Shown in pieces: positions 33,973 to 47,800 of a DNA stretch of 64,000 nucleotides. A model generated the notes under the pieces. It saw only the letters and a program-made list of their open reading frames with translations, did no database searches and had not been told where the DNA came from. The stretch spans positions 28,252,030 through 28,316,029 of the forward strand of contig CM022953.1 of the NCBI GenBank assembly GCA_012931725.1, in the 5' to 3' direction. Position 1 is the first letter of the stretch; every line of letters starts with the position of its first letter. The translations under genes and the position numbers were made by a program. The DNA comes from Litsea cubeba. Its lineage: Eukaryota; Streptophyta; Magnoliopsida; Laurales; Lauraceae.

Positions 33973-35491
33973 TATATGGCTGGTTAGGCTTCATGTCCTT
34001 TCTCACTTGAATGGGCTCTTTTCTAGGCAGTGTGGGCTTCACAGAATTGGAAGGTGTAGTAACTTGCTTTACAAACACCGTCTCTACAGAAGGTGTAACC
34101 TTAGAAGATTCTCCATTCTCAAATCCTATTCCAAATCTGAAGTGAGGGGGTCTTTGAACTTTCAAAATTTCATTCAGCTTCAATGTACCATTGATAGCTT
34201 GAAACTCCTTGAGCTTTTGTTTCATTTGCATATTTTCAGTCCTTGCTCCAAGGATTTCATTCTCAAGTTTCATCACTTCCTCAGTTTTGGTACAGATTTG
34301 TATTTCTAGGACATCTACCATTCTTTTATACTCTTCTAATTCAGTTTTCAAAGCAATAACTGAAATTTCAGATTCATGAAGAAGTTTCAGATTTTTCTTA
34401 CTTGATCTTCGCTCCTTGCTAAGCTCCTCAAGTGCAGCAATGAGCTCTTCTTCAAGATTCACTTCAGCCTCCTCTTCGTTTTCCAGCTCTTGCTCATCGT
34501 CTTCTTCAATAGTAACCATGAAGAGTGCTTCAGTCGCCTCGACTGATTCATCATCGTCCGAAGATTCAGACGTGCTGTCATTATGCTGACTGATGAAGCT
34601 CTTTGCTTTGCCCTTCTTTCTGAAATTCTTCTTCCATTTACTCTTATCAACATAAGAGTCATTATCATTGTCTTCTTTCAGCGGGCACTTCGCAGCAAAG
34701 TGGCCAACACCGCCACAATTGAAGCATTTAAAGGGTAGCTTCCCTTTATACTTGCCATTGCTTCCTTTCTTCAGCCTTCTAATAAATTGAGCCTCAAGCT
34801 CATCATCATCAGAATCATGACCAGCAATCTCTTTTGCCTTTTTCTGAACTTTGAAGGCCGCTTCTCTATCCGATGAAGACGTCTTACCTATGCGCATCTC
34901 ATAGGCAGTGAGAGAACCATGCAGCTCATCCATTGAAAACTCGTTCAGATCTTTGGCTTCTTCTATGGCTGAGACTTTAGAATCAAACCGGGGAAGGAGA
35001 GATCTTAGAACCTTTTTGACGATGACTGGTTCTTTAATCTCCTCTCCTAGTCCACGAATGTCATTCGTGACTTCATTCACCCGTTGCATGTAAGAATCAA
35101 CATTCTCGCTATCCTCCATGCGAAGAGACTCAAATTGGGAGCGATGAGTTTGCAATTTCGCTTCTTTGATCTTCTCATCTCCTTCATGGATGCTTTTCAG
35201 CTTATCCCAGATTTCCTCGGCTGTCTTGCATGCTATAACTTTGATCAGCTCGCTGTCAACAAGGCCGCTAAAGAGTGCATTCTGCGCCTTAGAGTCGTTG
35301 TCTGCTAACTTCTTCGTTGCAGCATCAGTGGGTACAATGGCAGAATTGTAACCGACTCTGACAGTCTCCCAGACATCATAGCCAAGAGATTTGATGAAGG
35401 CCTGCATTCTAATCTTCCAAAAGCTGTAATTAGAACCACCAAACAACGGTGCTTTCATATTCGCTGTGCTGGTTGCCATGTGATTTGACAA
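33896..35491 (-). pseudogene. gag: Third copia gag, frameshifted near its C-terminal end
   Basis: Starts MSNHMATSTANMKAPLF at 35491. Copia Gag domain, knuckle 1 (CFNCGGVGHFAAKC), acidic region and coiled coil (EELIAALEELSKERRSSKK, then further heptads). About 500 codons in, one base is missing relative to the outer copy around 33970-33975, just before knuckle 2. The frame then runs 27 out-of-frame codons to a stop at 33896, overlapping the pol frame. Without the shift the element would encode one continuous polyprotein. Gag would assemble particles; the coiled coil is characteristic of Sirevirus Gag. Confidence 0.88.
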
Positions 35492-35533
35492 AGATCACCC
35501 TTAGCGTGTTAAGCTTATCAAGGGAAACCTTAC

Positions 35534-35545
35534 GCTCTGATACCA
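35534..35545 (-). other. Primer binding site of third copia element
   Basis: TGGTATCAGAGC on the minus strand, two bases inside the 5' LTR, initiator tRNA-Met type as in the other copies. Confidence 0.93.
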
Positions 35546-35547
35546 AT

Positions 35548-36787
35548 TGTTAGATCTCGTGATCACTGAGAGGGGGGGGTGAATCAGTGATCTCTTTTAA
35601 ACAGGTCCTTGCTAACAACAATTCAAATCAAACCACACAATTGACACCAGATTTTACGTGGTTCACCAAAAGGCTACGTCCACGGTTCAATCCCGTCCGA
35701 ACAACAATCCGGTACAGGTCTGAATCTTATTTAGTCGCACCGACGACAAAGAGCACCAACCCTTAAATTCAGATAGCACCAACTATCTAGGAAGCACCGA
35801 CTCCCTTAGGTTTCAGATAGCACCAACTATCTAGGAAGCACCGACTCCCTTAGGTTTCAGATAGCACCAACTATCTAGGAAGCTACAACTCCCTTTACAA
35901 TTTGTCTGCACCCACAGACAGGATCACCAAACCCCGAAACACCAAGCACCAACTTGATGATTACAGCAAAGAAGATAAACTGATCTACAGCCCTTTCCCC
36001 TCTACAATTCTCTCTCTCTCAATCCCTTACAAATAGAAATCTAAAGCATAAAAGAGAGACTTATCTTATGAACGAAAATACCATCTTCATGAGGCTTCAA
36101 ATTCGTCCACACTTGCTGTAGAAAGTTGCTCCACAACAGCAAGACACAAGCACCTTCTTCTCCAAGCACTCTTCTCTCCAAAACTCTTTCAAACTCTTCT
36201 TTCTTTGATGCTTGTTATTGAAAACGAGATTAGGAGTGTTTATATAGGTTTTAGCAACCCCAAAGAGTGTCCAAAATAGGCTACAATTCGTTTAGAAAGA
36301 GTCCCAAACGAATTACCAAAAATTCCTAACTTTTAGCAAAAGACTTCTAATTCTGCGTTACTTGCTGTCTGTGTGTGCTCGGTCGACATCATACTTTGCT
36401 CGGTCGACCGGGTGAACTGGGCGCCTGACGAACTTTCAAAAAGTTGTAAGTTGTCAAATTCTGGAACCCGAGCTCGGTCGACATCCTGGAAGCCTCGGTC
36501 GACCGCGTGACCTCTGTGTCAAAAAATAACTGTAAGCTCTGATTTTGCACTTTCTTCATGCTCGGTCGACCTGCCAGGGAGCTCGGTCGACCGGGTACAC
36601 TGCACCAGGAAAAACTGATTTTCTTCACTGTTTTCCTTTTTCATTCTTCTTGAGCTCTATCACTTCCACTCTTTCAACACATGATTGAGACATAGTGTTG
36701 ACAATAATTCCAATACAATTTGATGCTTGAGACACCAAACACACCAATGCTTCAAGATTCAACTCAATGCATCTTCAAATTCCAACA
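35548..36787 (-). repeat. 5' LTR of third copia element
   Basis: 1,240 bp, TGTTAGATCTC...TTCCAACA. GTCGAC cores at 36382/36403, 36478/36498 and 36565/36586, again three pairs at 21, 20 and 21 bp. The TATA box is at 36239-36246. Confidence 0.94.
36239..36246 (-). promoter_or_regulatory. TATA box of third copia 5' LTR
   Basis: TATATAAA on the minus strand, also present in the partner LTR near 29690-29697. The GTCGAC pairs lie 140-350 bp upstream. Confidence 0.68.
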
Positions 36788-36792
36788 GTAGG
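36788..36792. repeat. Target-site duplication GTAGG, right copy
   Basis: Matches 28993-28997; the satellite resumes mid-monomer. Confidence 0.94.
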
Positions 36793-38482
36793 AACAGACG
36801 GTTCGCTAATAGGACTCCCGGTTAGAGAATTACAAGCGAAGCATAGGATTTTCCAACACTTCAGCTCCAAAAAGGCCCGCCGGGGGTCCGGAACAGGAAA
36901 CGGCCGCCGACAATATCGGAAACCGGCACGAGCACTTCACTGGAGGATAGAGTAACTTGTAGGAACTGACGATTCGCAAATAGGACTCCCGGTTAGAGAA
37001 TTACGAGCGAAACTTAGGATTTTCCAACAATAAGGCTCCAAAACGTCCCACCGGGGGTCCGAAACGGGAAACGGCCGCCGGAAAATTTGAAAACTTGCAC
37101 GAGCACTTCCCTAGAGGATATAGTAACTTGTAGGAACGGAGGGTTCGCAAATAGGAACTGAGGGTTCGCAAATAGGACTCCCGGTTCGAGAATTACGAGC
37201 GAAACATAGGATTCTCCAACACTTTGGATCCAAAACGGCTCGCCGGGGCTCCGGAACTAGAAACGGCCATCGGAAAAATTGGAAACCGGCACGTGCACTT
37301 TGCTCAAGGGTAGAGTAATTTGTAGTAATTGACGGTTAGCAAATAGGACTCCCGGTTAGTGAACTACGAGCCAAACATTGGATTTTCAAACACTTCGGCT
37401 CCAAAACGGCCCACCGGGGGTCCGGAACGGGAAATGGCAGCCAGAAGAATCGAAAACATGCACGAGCACTTCGCTCGAGGATAGAGTAAACTGAAGGAAT
37501 TGACGGTTCACAAATAGGACTCCCGGTTAGAGAATTTCGAGCGAAACAAAGGATTTTCCAACACCTAGGATCCAAAACGGCCCGCCGAGTGCCCGGAATG
37601 GGAAACGGCCGCCGGAAAAATTGAAAATCGGCACGAGCACTTTACTCGAGGGTAAAGTAACTTGTAGGAACAGACGGTTCGCAAATCGGATGAGTATTAC
37701 GAGCAAATTATAGGATTTCCCAACACTCACGCTCCAAAATGGCCCGCCGTGGGTCAGGAAAGGGAAACGGCCCCCGGAAAAATCAAAAATAGCCACGAGC
37801 ACTTCACTCTGGGGTAGTGTAACTTGTAGGAACTGACAGTTCATAAATAGGACTCCCGAGTAGAGAATTACGAGCGAGCATAGGATTTTCCAACACTTAG
37901 GTTCCAAAACCGCCCGCCGGGGGTTAGGAACCGAAAATGGCTCCCGAAAAAATCGAAGACCGGCACGAGCACTTCACTGGAGGATAGAGGAACTTGTAGG
38001 AACTGACGATTCGCAAATTGGACTCCCGGTTAGAGAATTACGAGCGAAACATACGATTTTCCAACAATAACGCTCCAAAACGACCCACCGAGGGTCCGAA
38101 ATGGGAAACGGCCGCCTGAAAAATTGAAAACTTACTCGAGCACTTCCCTAGAGGATATAGTAACTTGTAAGAACTGAGGGTTCTTAAATAGGACTCCCGG
38201 TTAGATAATTACGAGCGAAACATAGGATTTTCCAACACTTTGGATAAAAAATGGCTCGCCGGCGGTCCAGAACTTGAAACGGAAGTCGGAAAAACCATAA
38301 ACCGGCAAGAGCACTTCGCTCAAGGGTAGAGTAATTTGTAGTAATTGACGGTTAGCAAATAGGACTCCCGGTTAGAGAACTACGAGCCAAACATTGGATT
38401 TTCTAACACTTCGGCTCCAAAACGGCCCACCGGGGGTCCGGAATGCGAAACGGCCGCTAAAATAATCAGAAACCGGCACGAG

Positions 38483-40182
38483 CACTTCACTGGAGGATAG
38501 AGTAACTTGTAGGAACTGGCGATTCGCAAATAGGACTCCCGGTTAGAGAATTACGAGCGAAACATAGGATTTTCCAACAATAAGGCTCCAAAACGTCCCA
38601 CCGGGGGTCCGAAATGGGAAACGGCCGCCGGAAAAATTGAAAACATGCACGAAAACTTCCCTAGAGGATATAGTAACTTGTACGAACTGAGGGCTCGCAA
38701 ATAGGACTCCCAGTTAGATAATTACGAGCGAAACATAGGATTCTCCAACACTTTGGATCCAAAACGGCTCGCCGGGGCTCCGGAACTAGAAACGGCCGTC
38801 GGAAAAGTCGGAAACCGGCACGGGCACTTTGCTCAAGGGAAGAGTAATTTGTAGTAATTGACAGTTAGCAAATAGGACTCCCGATTAGAGAACTACGAGC
38901 CAAACATTGGATTTTCCAACACTTCGGCTCCAAAACGGCCCACCGGGGGCCTGGAACGGGAAATGGCCGCCAGAAGAATCGAAAACATGCACAAGCACTT
39001 CTCTCGAGGATAGAGTAAACTGAAGGAACTGACGGTTCGCAAATAGGACTCCCGGTTAGAGAATTCCGAGCGAAACAAAGGATTTTCCAACACATAGGAT
39101 CCAAAATGGCCCGCCGAGTGTCCGTAAGGGGAAACGGCCGCCGAAAAAATTGAAAATCGGCACGATCACTTCACTCGAGGGTAATGTAAGTTGTAGGAAC
39201 AGACGGTTCGTAAATAGGACGAGTATTACGAGCAAAACATAGGATTTCCCAACACCCACGCTCCAAAATGGCCCGCCTTGGGTCAGGAATGGGAAACGAC
39301 CCCCGGAAAAATCGAAAATAGCCACGAGCACTTCACTCTAGGTTAGAGTAACTTATAGGAACTGACAGTTCGTAAATAGGACTCTCGATTAGAGAATTAC
39401 GAGCGAGCATAGGATTTTCCAACACTTAGGTTCCAAAACCGCCCGCCGGGGGTTAGGAACCGGAAACGGCCCCCGAAAAAATCAAAAACCGGCACGAGCA
39501 CTTCGTTTGAGGGTAAAATAATTTGTAGGAACAGACGGTTCGCTAATAGGACTCCCGGTTAGACAATTATGAGCGAAACATAGGATTTTCTAACACTTCG
39601 GCTCGAAAAAGGCCCCCTGGGGGTCCGGAACGGGAAACGGCCGTCGAAAAAATTGGAAACCGGCACGAGCACTTCACTGGAGGATATAGTAACTTGTACG
39701 AACTGACGATTCGTAAATAGGACACCTGGTTAGAGAATTACGAGCGAAACATAGGATTTTCCAACAATAAGGCTCCAAAACGACCCACCGAGGGTCCAAA
39801 ATGGGAAACGGCCGCCGGAAAAATTGAAAACTTACACGAGCACTTCCCTAGAGGATATAGTAACTTGTAGGAACTGAGGGTTCTTAAATAGGACTCCCGG
39901 TTAGATAATTACAAGCGAAACATAGGATTTTCCAACACTTTGGATCAAAAACGGCTCGCCGGGGGTCCGGAACTTGAAACGGCCGTCGGAAAAATTGGAA
40001 ACCGGCAAGAGCACTTCGCTCAAGGGTAGAGTAATTTGTAGTAATTGACGGTTAGCAAATAGGACTCCCGATTAGAGAACTACGAGCCAAACATTAGATT
40101 TTCCAACACTTCGGCTCCAAAACAACCCACCGGGGGTCCGGAACGGGAAACGGCCGCCGAAATAATCAGAAACCGGCTCGAG
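38483..40182. repeat. Higher-order repeat copy 4 (1,700 bp), right segment
   Basis: Begins with a cactggagg monomer at 38483, and the same type order restarts at 40183, exactly 1,700 bases on. It is closely similar to copies 1-3. Confidence 0.84.
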
Positions 40183-41878
40183 CACTTCACTGGAGGATAG
40201 AGTAAGTTGTAGGAACTGGCGATTCGCAAATAGGACTCCCGGTTAGAGAATTACGAGCGAAACATAGGATTTTCCAACAATAAGGCTCAAAAATGTCCCA
40301 CCGAGGGTCCGAAACGGGAAACGGCCGCCGGAAAAATTGAAAACTTGCACGAGCACTTCCCTAGAGGATATAGTAACTTGTAGGAACTGTGGCTTCGCAA
40401 ATAGCACTCCCGGTTAGAGAATTACGAGCGAAACATAGGATTTTCCAACACTTTGGATCCAAAACGGCTCGCCGGGGGTCCGGAACAGGAAACGGCCGTT
40501 GGAAAATTGGAAACCGGCACGAGCACTTCGCTCAAGGGTAGAGTAATTTGTAGTAATTGACGGTTAGCAAATAGGACTCCCGGTTAGAGAACTACGAGCC
40601 AAACATTGGATTTTCCAACACTTCGGCTCCAAAATGGCCCACCGGGGGTTCGGAACGGGAAATGGCCGCCAGAAGAATCGAAAACATGCACGAGCACTTC
40701 GCTCGAGGATAGAGTAAATGGAAGGAATTGACGGTTCGCAAATAGGACTCCCGGTTAGAGAATTCCGAGCGAAACAAAGGATTTTCCAACGCCTAGTATC
40801 CAAAACGGCCCGCCGAGTGTCCGGAACGGGAAACGGCCGCCGGAAAAATTGAAAATCGGCACGAGCACTTCACTGGAGGGTAATGTAACTTGTAGGAACA
40901 GACGGTTCGCAAATAGGACGAGTATTACGAGCAAAACATAGGATTTCCCAACACTCACGCTCCAAACTGGCCCGCCGTGGGTCAGGAACGGGAAACGGCC
41001 CCCGAAAAAATCGAAAATAGCAACGAGCACTTCACTCTAGGGTAGAGTAACTTGTTGGAACTGACAGTTCGTAAATAGGACTCCCGATTAGAGAATTACG
41101 AGCTAGCATAGGATTTTCCAACACTTCGGTTCCAATACCGCCCGCCGGGGGTTAGGAAGCAGAAACGGCCACCGAAAAAAGCGTAAACGGCACGAGCACT
41201 TCGTTTGAGGGTAAAGTGATTTGTAGGAATAGACGGTTCGATAATAGGACTCCCGGTTAGAGAATTAGAAGCGAAACATAGGATTTTCCAACACTTCGGC
41301 TCGAAAAAGGCCCCCCGGGGGTCCGGAACGGGAAACGGCCGCCGAAAAAATCGGAAACCGGCACGAGCACTTCACTGGAGGATAGAGTAACTTGTAGGAA
41401 CTGACGATTCTCAAATAGGACTCCCGGTTAGAGAATTACGAGCGAAACATAGGATTTTCCAACAATAAGGCTCCAAAACGTCCCACCGAGGGTCCGAAAA
41501 TGGAAACGGCCACCGGAAAAATTGAAAACTTACACGAGCACTTCCCTAGAGGATATAGTAACTTGTAGGCACTGAGGGTTCTTAAATAGGACTCCCGGTT
41601 AGATAATTACGAGCGAAACATAGGATTTTCCAACATTTGGATAAAAAACGGCTCGCCGGGGGTCCGGAACTTGAAACGGCCGTCGGAAAAATAGGAAACC
41701 GGCAAGAGCACTTCGCTCAAGGGTAGAGTAATTTGTAGTAATTGACGGTTAGCAAATAGGACTCCCGGTTAGAGAACTACGGCCAAACATTGGATTTTCC
41801 AACACTTCAGCTCCAAAACGGCCCACCGGGGGTCTGGAACGGAAAATGGCTGCCGGAAGAATCGAAAACATGCACGAG
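40183..41878. repeat. Higher-order repeat copy 5 (~1,696 bp), right segment
   Basis: Same ten-monomer order, followed at 41879 by a gctcgagg monomer just as copy 3 is followed at 19669. The stretch therefore resembles copy 3 and its right neighbour. Confidence 0.8.
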
Positions 41879-44800
41879 CACTTCGCTCGAGGATAGAGTA
41901 AACTGAAGGAGCTGACGGTTCGCAAATAGGACTCCCGGTTAGAGAATTCCAAGCGAAACATAGGATTTTCCAACACCTAGTATCCGAACCGACCCGCCGG
42001 TTGTCCGTAATGGGAAACGACTGCTGGAAAAATCAAAAACCCGCACGAACACTTCGCTCGAGGGTAGTGTAACCTGTAGGAACGACGGTTCGCAAATAGG
42101 ACTCCCGATTAGAGAATTACGAGCGTAAATATATGATTTTCCTCCACTTCGGATCCAAAACGGCCCGCCGAGTGTCCGGAATGGGAAACGGCCGCCGGAA
42201 AAATTGAAAATCGGCACGAGCACTTCACTCGAGGGTAATGTAACTTGTATGAAGAGAAGGTTCGCAAATAGGTCGAGTATTACGAGCAAAACATACTCAC
42301 GCTCCAAACTGGCCCACCGTGGGTCCGGAACGGGAAACGGCCCCCGGAAAAATCAAAAATAGCCATGAGCACTTCACTCTAGGTTAGAGTAACTTGCTGG
42401 AACTGACAGTTCGTAAATAGGACTCCCGATTTGAGAATTACGAGCGAGCATAGGATTTTCCAACACTTAGGTTCCAAAACCGCCCGCCGGGGGTTAGGAA
42501 CCGGAAACGGCCCCCGAAAAAATCAAAAACCGGCACGAGCACTTCGTTTGAGTGTAAAATAATTTGTAGGAACAGACGGTTCGCTAATAGGACTCCCGGT
42601 TAGACAATTATGAGCGAAACATAGAATTTTCCAACACTTCGGCTCCAAAAAGGCTCGCCGGGGGTCCGGAACGCGAAACGGCCGCCGAAAAAATCAGAAA
42701 CCGGCACGAGCACTTCACTGGAGGAAAGAGTAACTTGTAAGAACTGGCAATTCGCAAATAGGACTCCCGGTTAGAGAATTACGAGCGAAACATAGGATTT
42801 TCCAACAATAAGGCTCCAAAACGCCCCACCGGGGTCCGAAATGGGAAACGGCCGCCGGAAAAATTGAAAACTTGCACAAGCACTTCCCTAGAGGATATAG
42901 TAACTTGTACGAACTGAGGGTTCACAAATAGCACTCCCGGTTAGAGAATTACGAGCGAAACATAGGATTTTCCAACACTTTGGATCCAAAACGGCTTGCC
43001 GGGGGTCCGGAACAGGAAACCGCCGTCGGAAAATCGGAAACCGGCACGAGCACTTCGGTCAAGGGTAGAGTAATTTGTAGTAATTGACGGTTAGCAAATA
43101 GGACTCCCGGTTAGAGAATTACGAGCGAAACATTGGATTTTCCAACACTTCGGCTCCAAAAGGCCCGTCGGGGGTCCGGAATGGGAAATGGCCGCCGGAA
43201 GAATCAAAAACATGCACGAGCACTTGGCTCGATGATAGAGTAAACGGAAGGAACTGACAGTTCGCAAATTGGACTCCCGGTTAGAGAATTACGAGCGAAA
43301 CATAGGATTTTCCAATAATAAGGCTCCAAAACGTCCCACCGGGGGTCCAAAACGGGAAACGGCCGCCGGAAAATTTGAAAACTTGCACGAGCACTTCCCT
43401 AGAGGATATAGTAACTTAAAGGAATTGAGGGTTCGCAAATAGCACTCCCGGTTCGAGAATTACGAGCGAAACATAGGATTCTCCAACACTTTGGATCCAA
43501 AACGGCTCGCCGGGGCTCCGGAACTAGAAACGGCCGTCGGAAAAATCGGAAACCGGCACAGGCACTTTGCTCAAGGGTAGAGTAATTTGTAGTAATTGAC
43601 GGTTAGCAAATAGGACTCCCGGTTAGAGAACTACGAGCCAAACATTCGATTTTCCAACACTTCGGCTCCAAATGGCCCACCGGGGGTCCGGAATGGGAAA
43701 TGGCCGCCAGAAGAATCGAAAACATGCACGAGCACTTCGCTCGAGGATAGAGTAAACTGAAGGAACTGACGGTTCGCAAATAGGACTCCCGGTTAGAGAA
43801 TTCCGAGCGAAACAATGGATTTTCCAACACCTAGGATCCAAAATGGCCCGCCGAGTGTTCGGAATGGGAAACGGCCGCCGGAAAAATTGACAATCGGCAC
43901 GAGCACTTCACTCGAGGGTAATGTAGCTTATAGGAACAGACAGTTCGCAAATAGGACGTGTATTACGAGCAAAACATAGGACTTCCCGACACTCACGCTC
44001 CAAAATGGCCCACCGTGGGTCAGGAACGGGAAACGGCCCCCGAAAAAATCGAAAATAGCCACGAGCACTTCACTCTGGGGTAGAGTAACTTGTAGGAACT
44101 GACAGTTCGTAAATAGGACTCCCGATTAGAGAATTACGAGCGAGCATAGGATTTTCCAACACTTAGGTTCCAAAACCGCCCGCCGAGGGTTAGGAACCGG
44201 AAACGGCTCCCGAAAAAATCAAAAACCGGCACGAGCACTTCACTGGAGGATAGAGTAACTTGTAGAAACTGACGATTCGCAAATAGGACTCCCGGTTAGA
44301 GAATTACGAGCGAAACATAGGATTTTCCAACACTTCGGCTCGAAAAAGGCCCCTGGGGGTCCGGAACGGGAAACGGCCGCCGAAAAAATCGAAAACCGGC
44401 ACGAGCACTTCATTGGAGGATAGAGTAACTTGTAGGAACTGACGATTCGCCAATAGGACTCCCGGTTAGAGAATTACGAGCGAAACATAGGATTTTCCAA
44501 CAATAAGGCTTCAAAATGACCCACCGAGGGTCCGAAATGGGAAACGGCCGTCGGAAAAATTGAAAACTTACACGAGCACTTCCCTAGAGGATATAGTAAC
44601 TTGTAGGAACTGAGGGTTCTTAAATAGGAACCCCGATTCGATAATTACGAGCGAAACATAGGATTTTCCAACACTTTGGATCAAAAACGGCTCGCCGAGG
44701 GTCCGGAACTTGAAACGGCCGTCGGAAAAATCGGAAACCGGCAAGAGCACTTCGCTCAATGGTAGAGTAATTTGTAGTAATTGACGGTTAGCAAATTGGA

Positions 44801-47800
44801 CTCCCGGTTAGAGAATTACGAGCGAAACATTGGATTTTCCAACACTTCCGCACCAAAAGGCCCGTCGGGGGTCCGGAATGGGAAATGGCCGCCGGAATAA
44901 TCGAAAACATGCACGAGCACTTCGCTCGAGGATAGAGTAAACTGAAGGAACTGACGGTTCGCAATTAGTACTCCCGGTTAGAGAATTCCGAGCAAAACAT
45001 AGGATTTTCCAACACCTAGGAACCAAACCGACCCGCCGGTTGTCCGGAACAGGAAATGACCGCAGGAAAAATTGAAAACCCACACGAACACTTCGTTCGA
45101 GGGTAGAGTAACTTGTAGGAACTGACGGTTCGCAAATAAGACTCCCGATTAGTGAATTATGAGCGAAAACATATGATTTTCCACCACTAAGGATCCAAAA
45201 TGGCCCGCCGAGTGTCCGGAACGGTAAAACGGCCGCCGAAAAAATTGAAAATCAATACGAGCACTTCACTCGAGGGTAATGCAACTTATAGGAACAGAAG
45301 GTTCACAAATAGGCCGAGTATTACGAGCAAAACATAGGATTTCCCAACACTCACGCTCCAAATTGGCCCGTCGTCGGATAGGAATGGGAAACGGCCCCCG
45401 AAAAATTCGAAAATAGCCACGAGCACTTCACTCTAGGGTAGAGTAACTTGTTGGAACTGACAGTTCGTAAATAGGACTCCCGATTAGAGAATTACGAGCG
45501 AGCATAGGATTTTCCAACACTTTGGCTCCAAAACCGCCCGCCGGGGGTTAGGAACCGGAAACGGCACCCGAAAAAATCAGAAACCGGCACGAGCACTTCG
45601 TTTGAGGGTAAAGAAATCTGTAGGAACAGTCGGTTCGCTAATAGGACTCCCGGTTAGACAATTATGAGCGAAACATAGAATTTTCCAACACTTCGGCTCC
45701 AAAAAGGCTCGCCGGGGGTCCGGAACGGGAAACGGCCGCCGAAAAAGTCAGAAACTGGCACGAGCACTTCACTGGAGGATAGTGTAACTTGTAGGAACTG
45801 GCGATTTGCAAATAGGACTCTCGGTTAGAGAATTACGAGCGAAACATAGGATTTTCCAACAATAAGGCTCCAAAACGTCCCACTGGGGTCCGAAACAGGA
45901 AGCGGCCGCCGGAAAAATTGAAAACTTGCACGAGCACTTCCCTAGAGGATATAGTAACTTGTACGAACTGAGGGTTCCCAAATAGCACTCCCGGTTAGAG
46001 AATTACGAGCAAAACATAGGATTTTCCAACACTTTGGATCCAAAACGGCTTGCCGGGGGTCCGGAACAGGAAACCGCCGTCGGAAAATCGGAAACCGGCA
46101 CGAGCACTTCGGTTAAGGGTAGAGTAATTTGTAGTAATTGACAGTTAGCAAATAGGACTCTCGGTTAGAGAATTACGAGCGAAACATTGGATTTTCCAAC
46201 ACTTCGGCTCCAAAAGGCCCGTCGGGGGTCCGGAACGGGAAATGGCCGCCGGAAGAATAAAAAACATGCACGAGCACTTCGCTCGAGGATAGAGTAAACG
46301 GAAGGAACTGACGGTTCGGAAATAGGACTCCCGGTTAGAGAATTACGAGCGAAACATATGATTTTCCAACAATAAGGCTCCAAAACGTCCCATCGGGGGT
46401 CCGAAACGGGAAGCGGCCGCCGGAAAATTTGAAAACTTGCACGAGCACTTCCCTAGAGGATATAGTTCCTTGTCGGAACTGAGGGTTCGCAAATAGGACT
46501 CCGGTTCGAGAATTACGAGCGTAACATAGGATTCTCCAACACTTTGGATCCAAAACGGCTCGCCGAGGCTCCGGAACTAGAAACGGCCGTCGGAAAAATC
46601 GGAAACCGGCACAGGCACTTTGCTCAAGGGTAGAGTAATTTGTAGTAATTGACGGTTAGCAAATAGGACACCCGGTTAGAGAACTACGAGCCAAACATTG
46701 AATTTTCCAACACTTCGGCTCCAAAACGGCCCACCGGGGGTCCGGAATGGGAAATGGCCGCCAGAAGAATCGAAAACATGCACGAGCACTTCGCACTAAG
46801 ATAGAGTAAACTGAAGGAGCTGACGGTTCGCAAATAGGACTCCCGGTTAGAGAATTCCGAGCGAAACAAAGGATTTTCCAACACCTAGGATCCAAAACGG
46901 CCCGCCGAGTGTACGGAATGGGAAACGGCCGCCGGAAAAATTGAAAATCGGCACGAGCACTTCACTCGAGGGTATTGTAACTTGTAGGAACAGACGGTTC
47001 GCAAATAGGACGAGTATTACGAGCAAAACATTGGATTTCCCAACACTCACGCACCAAAATGGCCCGTCGTGGGTCAGGAACGGGAAACGGCCCCCGGAAA
47101 AATCGAAAATAGCCACGAGCACTTCACCCTGGGCTAGAGTAACTTGTAGGAACTGACAATTCGTAAATAAGACTACCGATTAGAGAATTACGAGCGAGCA
47201 TAGGATTTTCCAACGCTTAGGTTCCAAAACCGCCCGCCGGGGGTTAGAAAGCAGAAACGGCCCCCGAAAAAAGCGTAAATGGCACGAGCACTTCGTTTGA
47301 GGGTAAAGTAATTTGTAGGAACAGACGGTTCGATATTAGGACTCCTGGTTAGAGAATTAAATGCGAAACAAAGGATTTTCCAACACTTCGACTCGAAAAA
47401 GGACCCCTGGGGGTCCGGAACGGGAAACGGCCGCCGAAAAAATCGGAAACCAACACGAGCACTTCACTGGAGGATAAAGTAACTTGTAGGAACTGACAAT
47501 TCGCAAATAGGACTCCCGGTTAGAGAATTACGAGCGAAACATAGGATTTTCCAACAATAAGGCTCCAAAACGACCCACCGAGGGTCCGAAATGGGAAACG
47601 GCCGCCGGAAAAATTGAAAACTTACACGAGCACTTCCCTAGAGGATATAGTAACTTGTAGGAACTGAGGGTTCGCAAATAGGTCTCCCGGTTAGATAATT
47701 ACGAGCGAAACATAGGATTCTCCAACACTTTGGATCCAAAACGGCTCGCCGGGGCTCCGGAACTAGAAACAGCCGTCGGAAAAATTGGAAACCGGCACGG

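Larger units (their letters stand above)
28998..36787 (-). mobile_element. Third Sirevirus-like copia element, full length, inserted in the satellite
   Basis: 7,790 bp on the minus strand with two ~1,240-bp LTRs, PBS, gag-pol and PPT, flanked by GTAGG duplications. Proteins are closely related to the first two copies but differ throughout, and LTR sequence and internal duplications differ, so this is a distinct subfamily. One frameshift breaks gag-pol. Confidence 0.95.
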
